In this document: positions 22,583 to 29,175 of the stretch, in pieces
How positions within the stretch are numbered: the stretch's first letter is position 1
How the letters are laid out: every line of letters starts with the position of its first letter
NCBI GenBank assembly: GCA_009779265.1
Contig: WREP01000025.1
Span: 1-36,748, forward strand
DNA: 36,748 nucleotides
From: Betaproteobacteria bacterium
GTDB taxonomy: Bacteria > Pseudomonadota > Gammaproteobacteria > Burkholderiales > Rhodocyclaceae
Reading direction: 5' to 3'
The notes under the pieces: generated by a model
What the model saw: only the letters and a program-made list of their open reading frames with translations
Database searches by the model: none
Told to the model about the DNA's origin: nothing
Program-made: the position numbers and the translations under genes

Positions 22583-22977
22583 CCACCATGAAGCAGGAAT
22601 TCCACGGCGAGGTCGGCCATGTTGCTGGCCGCGACATCATTTACGAAGCGCCGCAGATGTTGTGGGACTGGGAAACATCAGAACTGAAGCATGAATTTAG
22701 ACGGTGTAAAGCCAAGCTCTGGAAGGTGCGCTTTGACATATTTTTCAGTGCCCCCTCCATTTGGCTCGCGGCAGGTACTCTAGCTATGGTATGGATGCTA
22801 TTTTCCGGCATCTGGTTCAAGGTCGCAGAGCCGCTGTGGTTGTTTGCGGCACCATTTGGTGCAGTAATGATTCCTTCGATGTGGTTGTTAGCCGTTCGCC
22901 AGCGCAAGGGGAAAATGGTTGCCCACTATCGTGAGCGTATTGAGATCATCGATACCATTCTGCAAGACAGAGAGTGA
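22579..22977 (+). CDS. Two-TM membrane protein with repressor-matching N-terminal motif
   Basis: 132 residues; the ATG at 22579 overlaps the repressor stop. Residues about 6-18 are FHGEVGHVAGRDI, almost the same as the repressor C-terminus (FHGPINGGVAGRDI). Two TM helices follow (SIWLAAGTLAMVWMLFSGIW and WLFAAPFGAVMIPSMWLLAV), then a charged helical tail. A short shared motif in a soluble HTH protein and an adjacent membrane protein suggests contact between them or with a common partner. The location suggests superinfection exclusion. Function is unproven. Confidence 0.72.
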   Translation: MTTMKQEFHGEVGHVAGRDIIYEAPQMLWDWETSELKHEFRRCKAKLWKVRFDIFFSAPSIWLAAGTLAMVWMLFSGIWFKVAEPLWLFAAPFGAVMIPSMWLLAVRQRKGKMVAHYRERIEIIDTILQDRE

Positions 22978-22994
22978 CCGAAGGGTTACCCGAT

Positions 22995-23465
22995 ATGAAT
23001 GAACTGAATAAACCTGTTGTACAGGACAGCAAGATCGAGCTGTGGCTGTGGAGCCTGATCGTCATTGTCAGCATCTGCGTCGGGCTGATGGCAAGCCGCA
23101 GCGGTGTCGGTAACGCATTGATGATATGGTGTATCTCATTGATTAGCGGATTTTTCTATCTGACCCCGAGCTTTGTTGCCATTAGCCGAAACCACACAAA
23201 TAAGAACGCCATCGTCGCACTCAACATCCTGCTCGGCTGGATGCTGCTGCCGTGGATCGGCGCATTGATCTGGGCGCTGACGCGCAACCGGGCGGCGGAG
23301 TTGATGGAGGCGCAGCAGACAGCCGCGCTAGAACGAGTTTGTCCGTTCTGCGCGGAAACCGTGAAGGCCGCCGCGCTTATCTGCAAGCACTGTCAGAGAG
23401 AATTACCGCCGCTCAAACATGGCGCAGCTCAACAACCGGGCGTCGCGCGACTAGAGCCGTCTTGA
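22995..23465 (+). CDS. Superinfection immunity-type membrane protein with zinc ribbon
   Basis: 156 residues from ATG 22995 (an in-frame GTG at 22974 would overlap the previous stop). TM helices are at about 17-35, 43-60 and 76-95, with FFYLTPSFVAISRNHTNKNA and NILLGWMLLPWIGALIWALT. These match the Imm_superinfect family (PF14373), which in phages blocks DNA entry of related phages. The C-terminal tail carries a zinc ribbon (CPFCAETVKAAALICKHCQ). Third gene of the lysogeny operon. Confidence 0.85.
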   Translation: MNELNKPVVQDSKIELWLWSLIVIVSICVGLMASRSGVGNALMIWCISLISGFFYLTPSFVAISRNHTNKNAIVALNILLGWMLLPWIGALIWALTRNRAAELMEAQQTAALERVCPFCAETVKAAALICKHCQRELPPLKHGAAQQPGVARLEPS

Positions 23466-23471
23466 ACAGTC

Positions 23472-23777
23472 ATGTCCGCAACCGTCGCCGTAATGCTCTG
23501 CGTAGCGCGTAGGCTGGGTAGAGCGCCAGCGAAACCCAGCATTGCCGGCGTGTTGCTGGGTTTCGCTTCGCTCTACCCAGCCTACGGCCCTAACCCTGAC
23601 GCTTTTGCCAAAGCGTTTCGGCGAGCGTGGATGCAAGCCGAGACGACTCACGAAGACGACGCAATTGATCAAGCTGTCCTTGGCGGTATCGAGTCAATGC
23701 TGGAAGTTCTGGAGGGCAATTGCCCGGTTCCGCTGGCTGTTCGTTCCCCGGACAAGGCCGCGCCGCCGGAGTGTTGA
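23472..23777 (+). CDS. Possible small protein, N-terminus formed by a family C repeat
   Basis: 101 residues on the plus strand, six bases after the immunity gene. Residues about 11-39 are translated from the family C inverted repeat (KPSIAGVLLGFASLYPAYG). The rest (PDAFAKAFRRAWMQAETTHE, then DDAIDQAVLGGIESMLEVLE) looks like a natural acidic helical protein and has higher GC at third than at second positions. It overlaps an opposite-strand candidate (23590-23793); at most one is likely to be real. I favour this one slightly. Confidence 0.4.
   Translation: MSATVAVMLCVARRLGRAPAKPSIAGVLLGFASLYPAYGPNPDAFAKAFRRAWMQAETTHEDDAIDQAVLGGIESMLEVLEGNCPVPLAVRSPDKAAPPEC
23509..23586. repeat. Family C inverted repeat pair (78 bp)
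   Basis: A left arm CGTAGGCTGGGTAGAGCG plus CGAAACCCAGCA is mirrored by TGCTGGGTTTCG plus CGCTCTACCCAGCCTACG around a 9-base centre (TTGCCGGCG). It would form a very strong hairpin. It sits between the end of the rightward immunity operon and the end of leftward late operon 2, so it may serve as a two-way transcription barrier. Confidence 0.88.
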
Positions 23778-23793
23778 TGGGTTTGCGTTTCAT
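23590..23793 (-). CDS. Possible 67-residue last gene of late operon 2
   Basis: From ATG 23793, overlapping the stop of the 30-residue TM gene (ATGA), to a TAG four bases before the family C repeat. The product is MKRKPINTPAARPCPGNEQP and later LDQLRRLRESSRLASTLAET. The coupling supports it; the low third-position GC and the protein-like reading on the other strand count against it. Confidence 0.35.
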   Translation of the reverse strand: MKRKPINTPAARPCPGNEQPAEPGNCPPELPALTRYRQGQLDQLRRLRESSRLASTLAETLWQKRQG

Positions 23794-23882
23794 GATTTGT
23801 AGGTGATGTATGCCAGAAAGCCGAAAAAACAGATCGGAAACACGATCCACTCGCCGATGGCTTTGATTGTTTCAGCGTCCAT
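23790..23882 (-). CDS. 30-residue single-TM peptide after gpG
   Basis: From ATG 23882, overlapping the gpG stop by 11 bases. The product is MDAETIKAIGEWIVFPICFF followed by GFLAYITYKS: a short amphipathic start, one TM helix and a charged end. It could be a small membrane peptide assisting lysis or exclusion; no holin motif is certain. Its size and overlap make it easy to miss. Confidence 0.5.
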   Translation of the reverse strand: MDAETIKAIGEWIVFPICFFGFLAYITYKS

Positions 23883-24357
23883 TGAGCATCCTGCTGATCG
23901 TATCGAGCACCGTCCGCTCGGCTTCGGGTTGTAGCTGCGCGCTTTCGGGCGGGCCGGCGAAGGGGAGCCAGGGGCGGGCGGGGATGGCGACCTTGCGGCC
24001 CCGGCCGGCCATGCCGCCAAATTGATGGATGGCGGCATAGGGTACGTTGCTGCCGATCTCGGCGTAGTCCGGGCCGGTGTCGGTGGACAGGCTTTTGGCG
24101 AGGATGCCGGAGTCTTGCAGGATTTGCAGCACCGTCGCGCCCTTGCCGCCGCCCTTTTTCTGCCGCGCCTTGACCGTTGCCGGCGCCAGCGGCGGCACCC
24201 AATGCGGGCGGCCTTGTGCCTGGAAGTTTTGCCAGGTTTCGTCTTTGAGGTCTTCGCCGATGGCCCGCATCAGCGGCGCGGGGTTTTGCAGGATGGCAAG
24301 GATTTCATCCAGGGTGCGGCCTGCCTGGCCGGTGTTGACTTCGACGGTGAAGGTCAT
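23872..24357 (-). CDS. gpG-like virion morphogenesis protein, short copy
   Basis: 161 residues, ATGA overlap with the MuF gene. The start MTFTVEVNTGQAGRTLDEIL, then QDSGILAKSLSTDTGPDYAE, IGSNVPYAAIHQFGG and IPARPWLPF define the Mu gpG / phage virion morphogenesis (tail completion) family. It lacks the RPHVIRPKDKKALAFG segment that the second copy at 35508 keeps, so it is a shortened form. The last 30 codons of the two copies remain very alike at DNA level. Confidence 0.9.
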   Translation of the reverse strand: MTFTVEVNTGQAGRTLDEILAILQNPAPLMRAIGEDLKDETWQNFQAQGRPHWVPPLAPATVKARQKKGGGKGATVLQILQDSGILAKSLSTDTGPDYAEIGSNVPYAAIHQFGGMAGRGRKVAIPARPWLPFAGPPESAQLQPEAERTVLDTISRMLNGR

Positions 24358-25739
24358 GGTTTGAATCTCAGCAGTCTTTGCAGTACAGTAGATATGCCTC
24401 CCGCACTGGACGGGCCAGACCGCTCGGACGCTTTGGCGTCAGCCCTGGATACCCGACTTTGTTGGAGGCTTTCTTTTGTCGTGACGCTGTGCAGATACAT
24501 CCGTTTCGTGTTCATGTCCTTATGGACAAGGATGGTCACGATGTCGTCGATTCCGCCAATACGGACTGGCGCGGCGATATAGATGGAATCGACACGGCTG
24601 TTCCTGGCCTCGCGCAGCACAACGCGCCCGAGTTCGATCACGTCTTTCACCACAGCAAACGCATTGGCTTTCGCATAGTTCATGCCGTGGCCTAGAGAGT
24701 CCCTGACAGATCGCTCATCGAGCACCACAGCACCGATTTCAGGGCTGGTCGCCATGTTTCCCCAGGCGTCGAAAATCTCGGTCGCCCATTGGCGCAGCGC
24801 GGCGAAGCTGTTTGTTGGCGCGGCATTGATGGGGATTTCCTTGATCGGCTCGCCTTGCAGGAAGCGGGCTATCTCCGCTTCGTTTCGATAGAGCGCCGCT
24901 GCTTTCGCTGCAACTTCTTCCGCCGTGGCCGCTGTCACCGCGCCGCCCTTGGCTGCTTCCAGATACAGCGGTCGCAAGGCTTCCGGCGCTGTCGCTGCCC
25001 GCCGTTCCAGCCATTGGGCCTGCTGCTCGGCGGCGTTCCAGCCGGGGTTTTGATCCCAGCCGACGTCGGGGTAGAACCATTGGCCGTCCACGCGCACGGC
25101 GTTGCGGTCGATGGTTTCGCCGTTGATTTGGATGCTTTCGGTCTTGATGTCTTCCGCCGTGGTGGCGGATGGCGTGATGCCTTCGCGTTCGAGATTGGCA
25201 TCGTTGAGGGCGCGGACGCGGCAGCGGCAGTTGAAGCCATTGGGCGGCCAGATGATTTTCCAGATCGGGTCGTCCCAGCGGTAGACCTTGCCGTTGAGGG
25301 CTTCGTGTTCGGGCCGGGTGCGGTTGTCGAGGATGGCGATGTATTGCCACCAGGGGCGGTGGTCGACGTTTTCTGCAAAGGCTTTGTAGTGGCCGGCCAT
25401 GTAGGCGGATTGGACATTGGCCCGAAAAATGGTGCGCAGCCGGCTGTTGCTGCCTAACTGGGCGCCGGTTTCGGCATCCTTGCCCCACCAGCCGAGTTGT
25501 TGCAGGCGGGGTTTGAGGTTGTCCTTGAATTGGGCGAAGGTGCGGCCCTCACTGATGGCGCGGTCGACTTCGGCGTGGATGGCTTGCAGCACATCGAAGC
25601 TCGTGACCTTGGCGACGGTGAAGCTGGTGGCGTGCAGTTCCGTGGCGGTGTCGGTCCAGTTCCAGGCGAGGTGCGCGCCCTTGGCGCGGAAGTAGGCGAC
25701 GGCGTCTTTGGGGGTGAGGGCGAAGTTGGCGCGGATCAT
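24354..25739 (-). CDS. MuF head-morphogenesis protein fused to a PBECR-like toxin domain
   Basis: 461 residues. Residues about 50-178 are the Mu gpF/SPP1 gp7 minor head domain (ILDNRTRPEHEALNGKVYRW, then WPPNGFNCRCRV). A middle helical region (about 235-300) leads to a C-terminal domain (about 325-428): VVLDERSVRDSLGHGM, IYIAAPVRIGGIDDIVTILV and MYLHSVTTKESL. This pattern matches the phage-encoded Barnase/EndoU/ColicinE5-RelE-like (PBECR) nuclease domains attached to MuF proteins. Its DNA (24360-24830) is visibly lower in GC than its surroundings. The head role is well supported; RNase activity and ejection into the cell are family-based inference. Confidence 0.85.
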   Translation of the reverse strand: MIRANFALTPKDAVAYFRAKGAHLAWNWTDTATELHATSFTVAKVTSFDVLQAIHAEVDRAISEGRTFAQFKDNLKPRLQQLGWWGKDAETGAQLGSNSRLRTIFRANVQSAYMAGHYKAFAENVDHRPWWQYIAILDNRTRPEHEALNGKVYRWDDPIWKIIWPPNGFNCRCRVRALNDANLEREGITPSATTAEDIKTESIQINGETIDRNAVRVDGQWFYPDVGWDQNPGWNAAEQQAQWLERRAATAPEALRPLYLEAAKGGAVTAATAEEVAAKAAALYRNEAEIARFLQGEPIKEIPINAAPTNSFAALRQWATEIFDAWGNMATSPEIGAVVLDERSVRDSLGHGMNYAKANAFAVVKDVIELGRVVLREARNSRVDSIYIAAPVRIGGIDDIVTILVHKDMNTKRMYLHSVTTKESLQQSRVSRADAKASERSGPSSAGGISTVLQRLLRFKP

Positions 25740-25745
25740 GGGGTT

Positions 25746-25773
25746 GTAGGGGCGAATAATTATTCGCCCCTAC
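25746..25773. repeat. Family A palindrome supplying the portal stop codon
   Basis: A perfect 28-bp palindrome with an AATAATTATT centre. The portal gene enters it in the second frame and stops at the central TAA after SRGE. The MuF start lies seven bases beyond the element. Confidence 0.92.
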
Positions 25774-27415
25774 TCTCCTGCGTCAGCCGCCCGAATGTCT
25801 CCGCACCGAACATGGCGTTGAGGAGGAGGTCGGCGAGCTTATCGAGGGGGATGTCGGGGAGCGCGGCGGTGGCTTTGGCTAGGGCTTCTTCGTAGCTATC
25901 AGAAGCGTCGATGGCGGCGGTCAGCGCCTCGATGATGGGCTGCATGGCGGCGTCGAGCGCGGCGTCTGGGATGGCGGCCAGGGCGCGGTCGATTTCGGCT
26001 TGGGCAGGGTCGGGTGGCGAATAATTATTCGCCCCTACGGCGGCATTTGGCCTTGTCGACTCACCTTCGGCGAAGGCGGATGCTTCGACCTCCCCCTCTC
26101 CCCGGCCCTCTCCCGCGAGGGGAGAGGGAGAGGTCGGATCGGTGGCGGGCGGTTTTTCGGCCACTGACCAGCCCTCCCCATACTTTGCCCGCACCGCTTC
26201 TTCGGCGAGCGTAAACCCCATGCCGGCGATGATGGCGTCGGTTTCGGCCATGGCTTTGAGATCGTCTTCTTCCTTGATCGGGCGGTAGACGGTGCACGGA
26301 TTGATGCCGTTGAATTCGCACAGCCATTTGATGAGGGTACGGTTCAGGGTCTCAGAAATGAGATCGGCGTCGCTCTGCACTTGAGTAAGCAGTCCGCTGA
26401 CGCGCTCTTTACTGGCGGCGGCGAGGGCGCCGCCGGATTCGCCGCGTTCGTCCTGGCAGAGGAGGACGGCGGCGATTTCGTCGTTCATGGCACGGCGCAG
26501 GGTTTCGTGGACGTTGGTGGCGGCGCTGCCGTTGGCTTCGATAAGGTCGATCAGAACGCCTTCCGGCGTCATGACGAAGCCGTCGTGGCTGAAAGCGCGC
26601 AGGGCGTCGGCTAAGGTGTTTTTTTCTGGCTGCTTGGCGTCTGTCGGGTAGCGACCCCAGGGCGTCGGCGTGCCGAAGCGGTCGGCGAACTTGGCCCATG
26701 CCGCCGTCGCCTTCCTCTTGAAAAATACCGGCCAGTAGAGTTGCAGGCCAAGGCCGGTGCCGTAGGGGTTATCGTCGCGCGGGTGGATGCGGTGCACGAT
26801 GAATTTTTTGTCGGGCAGCGGAATGCCCTCGACCATGTTGGATTCGACCAGCAGCCGCAGTTCCGGCGCGCCGCCTTCGATATCCTTGAAGACGAAGCGG
26901 CTTTGCCGGCGTACGGGCAGTGATCTGGGTATCACAATGCCGTCGACGATGTCCCAGACGATTTCGACGACGCCGAAGCCGGCCAGCAGCACGGTTTCGG
27001 CGAGGTCGGCCCAGAGGCGGTCGAAGGCGAATTTACCGAGCAGCGCGGTGAGGCGCTCGGCGCTCTCGCTGTCGCCCGCATCGACCGGCGCGACAGACCA
27101 GGGGCTGGAAACCAGGACGCCGACGCGCTTTTGCAGGCAGAAGCGGACTTTGCCATCCTTGATGAGGTCGAGGTAGAGATCGAGATCGGCGCCGCGCTCG
27201 CGCAGGAAGGGATCGTTGGGGCGGATGATGCCGAGGTAGTCCTGTTCCCAAGGGTCGAGGCGGCGCGGGGCGGCTTCGGAGGTGAGTTCGTGGGATAGGG
27301 GCGAATGATTATTCGCCCCTACGGGACGGCGCGGCGTTGTAGGGGCGAAAAATTTTTCGCCCCGACGGGCGGGCACAAGACCTGTCCCTACGGATTTGCG
27401 GGTAACGCGCGCCAT
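25760..27415 (-). CDS. DUF935 portal protein (Mu gp29-like)
   Basis: 551 residues. After an unusual N-terminus, the DUF935 landmarks appear: WEQDYLGIIRPNDPFLRERG, SRFVFKDIEGGAPELRLLVE, HRIHPRDDNPYGTGLGLQLY, then WPVFFKRKATAAWAKFADRF and FGTPTPWGRYPTD. It forms the portal ring at the head vertex. It carries three internal family A copies (RGEKFFAPT at 18-26, VGANNHSPL at 32-40, VGANNYSPP in the C-terminal third), one family B copy beside the last, and a fourth family A copy that provides the stop. ATG 27415 follows the chaperone extension by one base. In canonical Mu order this gene follows the terminase. Confidence 0.9.
   Translation of the reverse strand: MARVTRKSVGTGLVPARRGEKFFAPTTPRRPVGANNHSPLSHELTSEAAPRRLDPWEQDYLGIIRPNDPFLRERGADLDLYLDLIKDGKVRFCLQKRVGVLVSSPWSVAPVDAGDSESAERLTALLGKFAFDRLWADLAETVLLAGFGVVEIVWDIVDGIVIPRSLPVRRQSRFVFKDIEGGAPELRLLVESNMVEGIPLPDKKFIVHRIHPRDDNPYGTGLGLQLYWPVFFKRKATAAWAKFADRFGTPTPWGRYPTDAKQPEKNTLADALRAFSHDGFVMTPEGVLIDLIEANGSAATNVHETLRRAMNDEIAAVLLCQDERGESGGALAAASKERVSGLLTQVQSDADLISETLNRTLIKWLCEFNGINPCTVYRPIKEEDDLKAMAETDAIIAGMGFTLAEEAVRAKYGEGWSVAEKPPATDPTSPSPLAGEGRGEGEVEASAFAEGESTRPNAAVGANNYSPPDPAQAEIDRALAAIPDAALDAAMQPIIEALTAAIDASDSYEEALAKATAALPDIPLDKLADLLLNAMFGAETFGRLTQESRGE
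26012..26038. repeat. Family A palindrome in portal C-terminal region
   Basis: GGGTGGCGAATAATTATTCG then CCCCTAC, one base changed in an arm. Encodes VGANNYSPP. Confidence 0.88.
26090..26134. repeat. Family B repeat in portal C-terminal region
   Basis: CCCTCTCCCCGGCCCTCTCC then CGCGAGGGGAGAGGGAGAGG. Encodes SPSPLAGEGRGEGEVE, about 50 bases from a family A copy. Confidence 0.9.
27297..27366. repeat. Two tandem family A palindromes at the portal N-terminus
   Basis: One copy (about 27297-27323, GATTATT centre) reads VGANNHSPL. The next (about 27339-27366, AAAAATTTTT centre) reads RGEKFFAPT. They are separated by about 15 bases and together make up much of residues 18-40 of the portal protein. 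Confidence 0.88.
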
Positions 27416-27416
27416 G

Positions 27417-27686
27417 TCAGTCTTCCCCCGTCAGTTTGGCAATGGCTTTGCCGGCTTCCTTGCCGCCGGCCATGCCGTAGGTGGCGGCGGCGATGGCGCC
27501 GGCCTGGGCGGTCGCCTCGGCCTGGCGCGTCTCGCGGTAATAGAGTTCGAGCTGGCGCATGGTGTAGTTCCTCAAGTCCCGCTCGCGGTGGCCGTGGCGG
27601 ATGAGGGCGGCGAAGACGCTGCCCCAGTTGATTCCAGCGCGGCGCTGATGAGGGCGAGTTCTGCCGGGCGCCGCACCCGCCGGAGA
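27417..27686 (-). CDS. -1 frameshift extension of tail assembly chaperone (G-T type)
   Basis: If ribosomes slip back one base on the T heptamer, the chaperone continues after N131-F-F for 89 more residues (SPAGAAPGRTRPHQRRAG, then INWGSVFAALIRHGHRERDL and YTMRQLELYYRETRQAEATA), giving about 222 residues. The INWGSVFAALI and RQLELYYRE segments are typical of the second chaperone part in Mu-like phages. An independent start at ATG 27560 (GAGG upstream) giving 47 residues is the alternative. The stop precedes the portal ATG by one base. Confidence 0.65.
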   Translation of the reverse strand, partial: SPAGAAPGRTRPHQRRAGINWGSVFAALIRHGHRERDLRNYTMRQLELYYRETRQAEATAQAGAIAAATYGMAGGKEAGKAIAKLTGED

Positions 27687-28084
27687 AAAAAATTGCAATT
27701 GACGCTCCACCAGGTGATGGCAAGCGCCTCGCCTTCTTCGCTTTTCAGGGCGTCGACCCATGCCGGCGGGCGGTCGCAGGCGGCGGCGAGGAGGATACGG
27801 AAGGCTTCGGCTTCGCTGGCAATGGCGTCGAGCAGGGCGGTGAGGGGGTCTGGGGGCGAATAATTATTCGCCCCTACGAGGTCGGTGGATTCGCGCCTCG
27901 CCGCGGCGATGGCATTGGCGAGCCGGGCCAGTTCGCCGCCGAGCTTCAACTGCTTGCCGAAGCTGTATTCGCGGACAGTGACGGTTTCACCGGAGAGCGT
28001 GAGATCGCGCGAGGAAAAGAGGACGGCGAGATCGTCCGGTGGTGCTTCTTGGGCGGGTTGTTTTTTCGGGAGCTTGGTGGCCAT
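27572..28084 (-). CDS. Tail assembly chaperone, first frame (DUF6631-like)
   Basis: 170 residues from ATG 28084. DDLAVLFSSRDLTLSGETVT, VREYSFGKQLKLGGELARLA and GEALAITWWSVNCNFFLRRV are characteristic of the short chaperone that precedes the tape measure in Mu-like siphophages. Its C-terminus after residue 150 is low complexity (SSPPSSATATASGT), typical of a terminator frame. A family A repeat is read in frame as VGANNYSPP at about 70-78, between the two conserved blocks. Here the gene is far from the tape measure and directly upstream of the portal gene. Confidence 0.75.
   Translation of the reverse strand: MATKLPKKQPAQEAPPDDLAVLFSSRDLTLSGETVTVREYSFGKQLKLGGELARLANAIAAARRESTDLVGANNYSPPDPLTALLDAIASEAEAFRILLAAACDRPPAWVDALKSEEGEALAITWWSVNCNFFLRRVRRPAELALISAALESTGAASSPPSSATATASGT
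27686..27692 (-). other. Probable -1 frameshift slippery heptamer (T TTT TTT)
   Basis: Seven consecutive T on the sense strand fit the X XXY YYZ rule exactly in the chaperone frame (AAT TTT TTT CTC). The -1 frame stays open from here to the INWGSVF segment and the downstream stop. Tail chaperone genes of long-tailed phages commonly use such a shift. Confidence 0.65.
27851..27877. repeat. Family A palindrome in the tail chaperone gene
   Basis: TGGGGGCGAATAATTATTCG then CCCCTAC, one changed base. Encodes VGANNYSPP. Confidence 0.9.
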
Positions 28085-28220
28085 GGTTTTTCCGGGAAGG
28101 GTTGGAGGCGCCGGCCCCGCGGCGGAGAGTAGAACGCCGCTGGCCGGCTGCCGGTGTTGTTTGGCGCTGCCCTCACCGCCGGCTGGAGAGCATGGGTTCA
28201 CGCGCCTCATGTCTAGGCCG

Positions 28221-28267
28221 CATCGTGGCTATTGCCGGCGGCGGCGGAAAATAAAACGTTTTATTTT
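28221..28267. promoter_or_regulatory. Second late operator/promoter, between divergent late operons
   Basis: AAAATAAAACGTTTTATTTT (28248-28267) is identical to the site at 12859-12878, and CATCGTGGC (28221-28229) has the same 27-base offset. It lies in the 248-base gap between the leftward chaperone gene (ATG 28084) and the rightward tail gene (ATG 28333), so it could drive both. The rest of the gap holds no other recognisable signal. Confidence 0.7.
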
Positions 28268-28332
28268 TGTGACGCGCGCGCGCAGGCCAGACTGGCGGGG
28301 CATCCACAGCAGAAACTACCGGAAACCCGCCT

Positions 28333-29175
28333 ATGCCCCACCTCATCGGCTTCGTCGACGACAGCACACAGCTCGCGCACAAGGCGCTGATCGCTGTCAT
28401 CAAGCAGTTCGCCAGCGCCAACGGCTGGCAGGTGATGCGCGACCTGACGCCGAGCGACGGCGCGCATGAGTTGATCCTCAAGGGGCCGGGATACTCCGGC
28501 ACGGAGGAGATTTTTGTGGGGGTGAAATCCTACGAGAACGTCAACACCGATTACTACAACCTGGCCTTCATGGCCTGCGTCGGCTATGTGGCCGGCAACA
28601 CCTTCGAGACCCAGCCGGGCGTGCGCATTTCCGGCTGCCCGGGGCATAACAAGCGGATCGACTACTGGATCAGTCTTTCGCCGCAGCGCATCGCCGGGGC
28701 GCTCAAGGTCGGCACGCCGGTGTATGAGTCGTTCTACGTCGGCAAGATGTTCCCCTACGCCCGGCCCTCGCAGTACCCGCTGCCGCTCGTCTGTGCCTCG
28801 ATGTTGAACGGCGCGGCGGCGACGCGATATTCGGATACGACGCATTCCATGCCGTACAAGGGTAACCGGGCGAATTGCGCCATGCGCTTTGTCGATGGGC
28901 TGTGGCAGACGCCGTATTGCCATCCCTGGGGGCAGACCAATGCCTACAGCGACAGCACACGCGATACGAACGGGGTCTATCCGTTGATCCCAATAGAACT
29001 GAATAGCGCGAACGGCATGTTCGGCTGCCTGGAGGGCATCAGCCACATCAGCGGTTTCAACAACATCGTGGAGAACACGGTGACGCAGGGCGGCCAGACC
29101 CATGTGGTGATCCAGGATGTCAGCCGGACTGGATTCGCCGATTACTACGCCCTGCGGCTCGATGCGAACCCGTAG
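28333..29175 (+). CDS. Phage virion structural protein (tail region)
   Basis: 280 residues. MPHLIGFVDDSTQLAHKALI, GPGYSGTEEIFVGVKSYENV, YWISLSPQRIAGALKVGTPV and YESFYVGKMFPYARPSQYPL are hallmarks of a structural protein found near the tail-tip genes of Mu-like siphophages. The exact location in the virion is not known to me. It is the first gene of the rightward tail operon, 66 bases after the shared palindrome. A family A element provides its TAG stop after DANP, so the original C-terminus may have been changed. Confidence 0.75.
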   Translation: MPHLIGFVDDSTQLAHKALIAVIKQFASANGWQVMRDLTPSDGAHELILKGPGYSGTEEIFVGVKSYENVNTDYYNLAFMACVGYVAGNTFETQPGVRISGCPGHNKRIDYWISLSPQRIAGALKVGTPVYESFYVGKMFPYARPSQYPLPLVCASMLNGAAATRYSDTTHSMPYKGNRANCAMRFVDGLWQTPYCHPWGQTNAYSDSTRDTNGVYPLIPIELNSANGMFGCLEGISHISGFNNIVENTVTQGGQTHVVIQDVSRTGFADYYALRLDANP

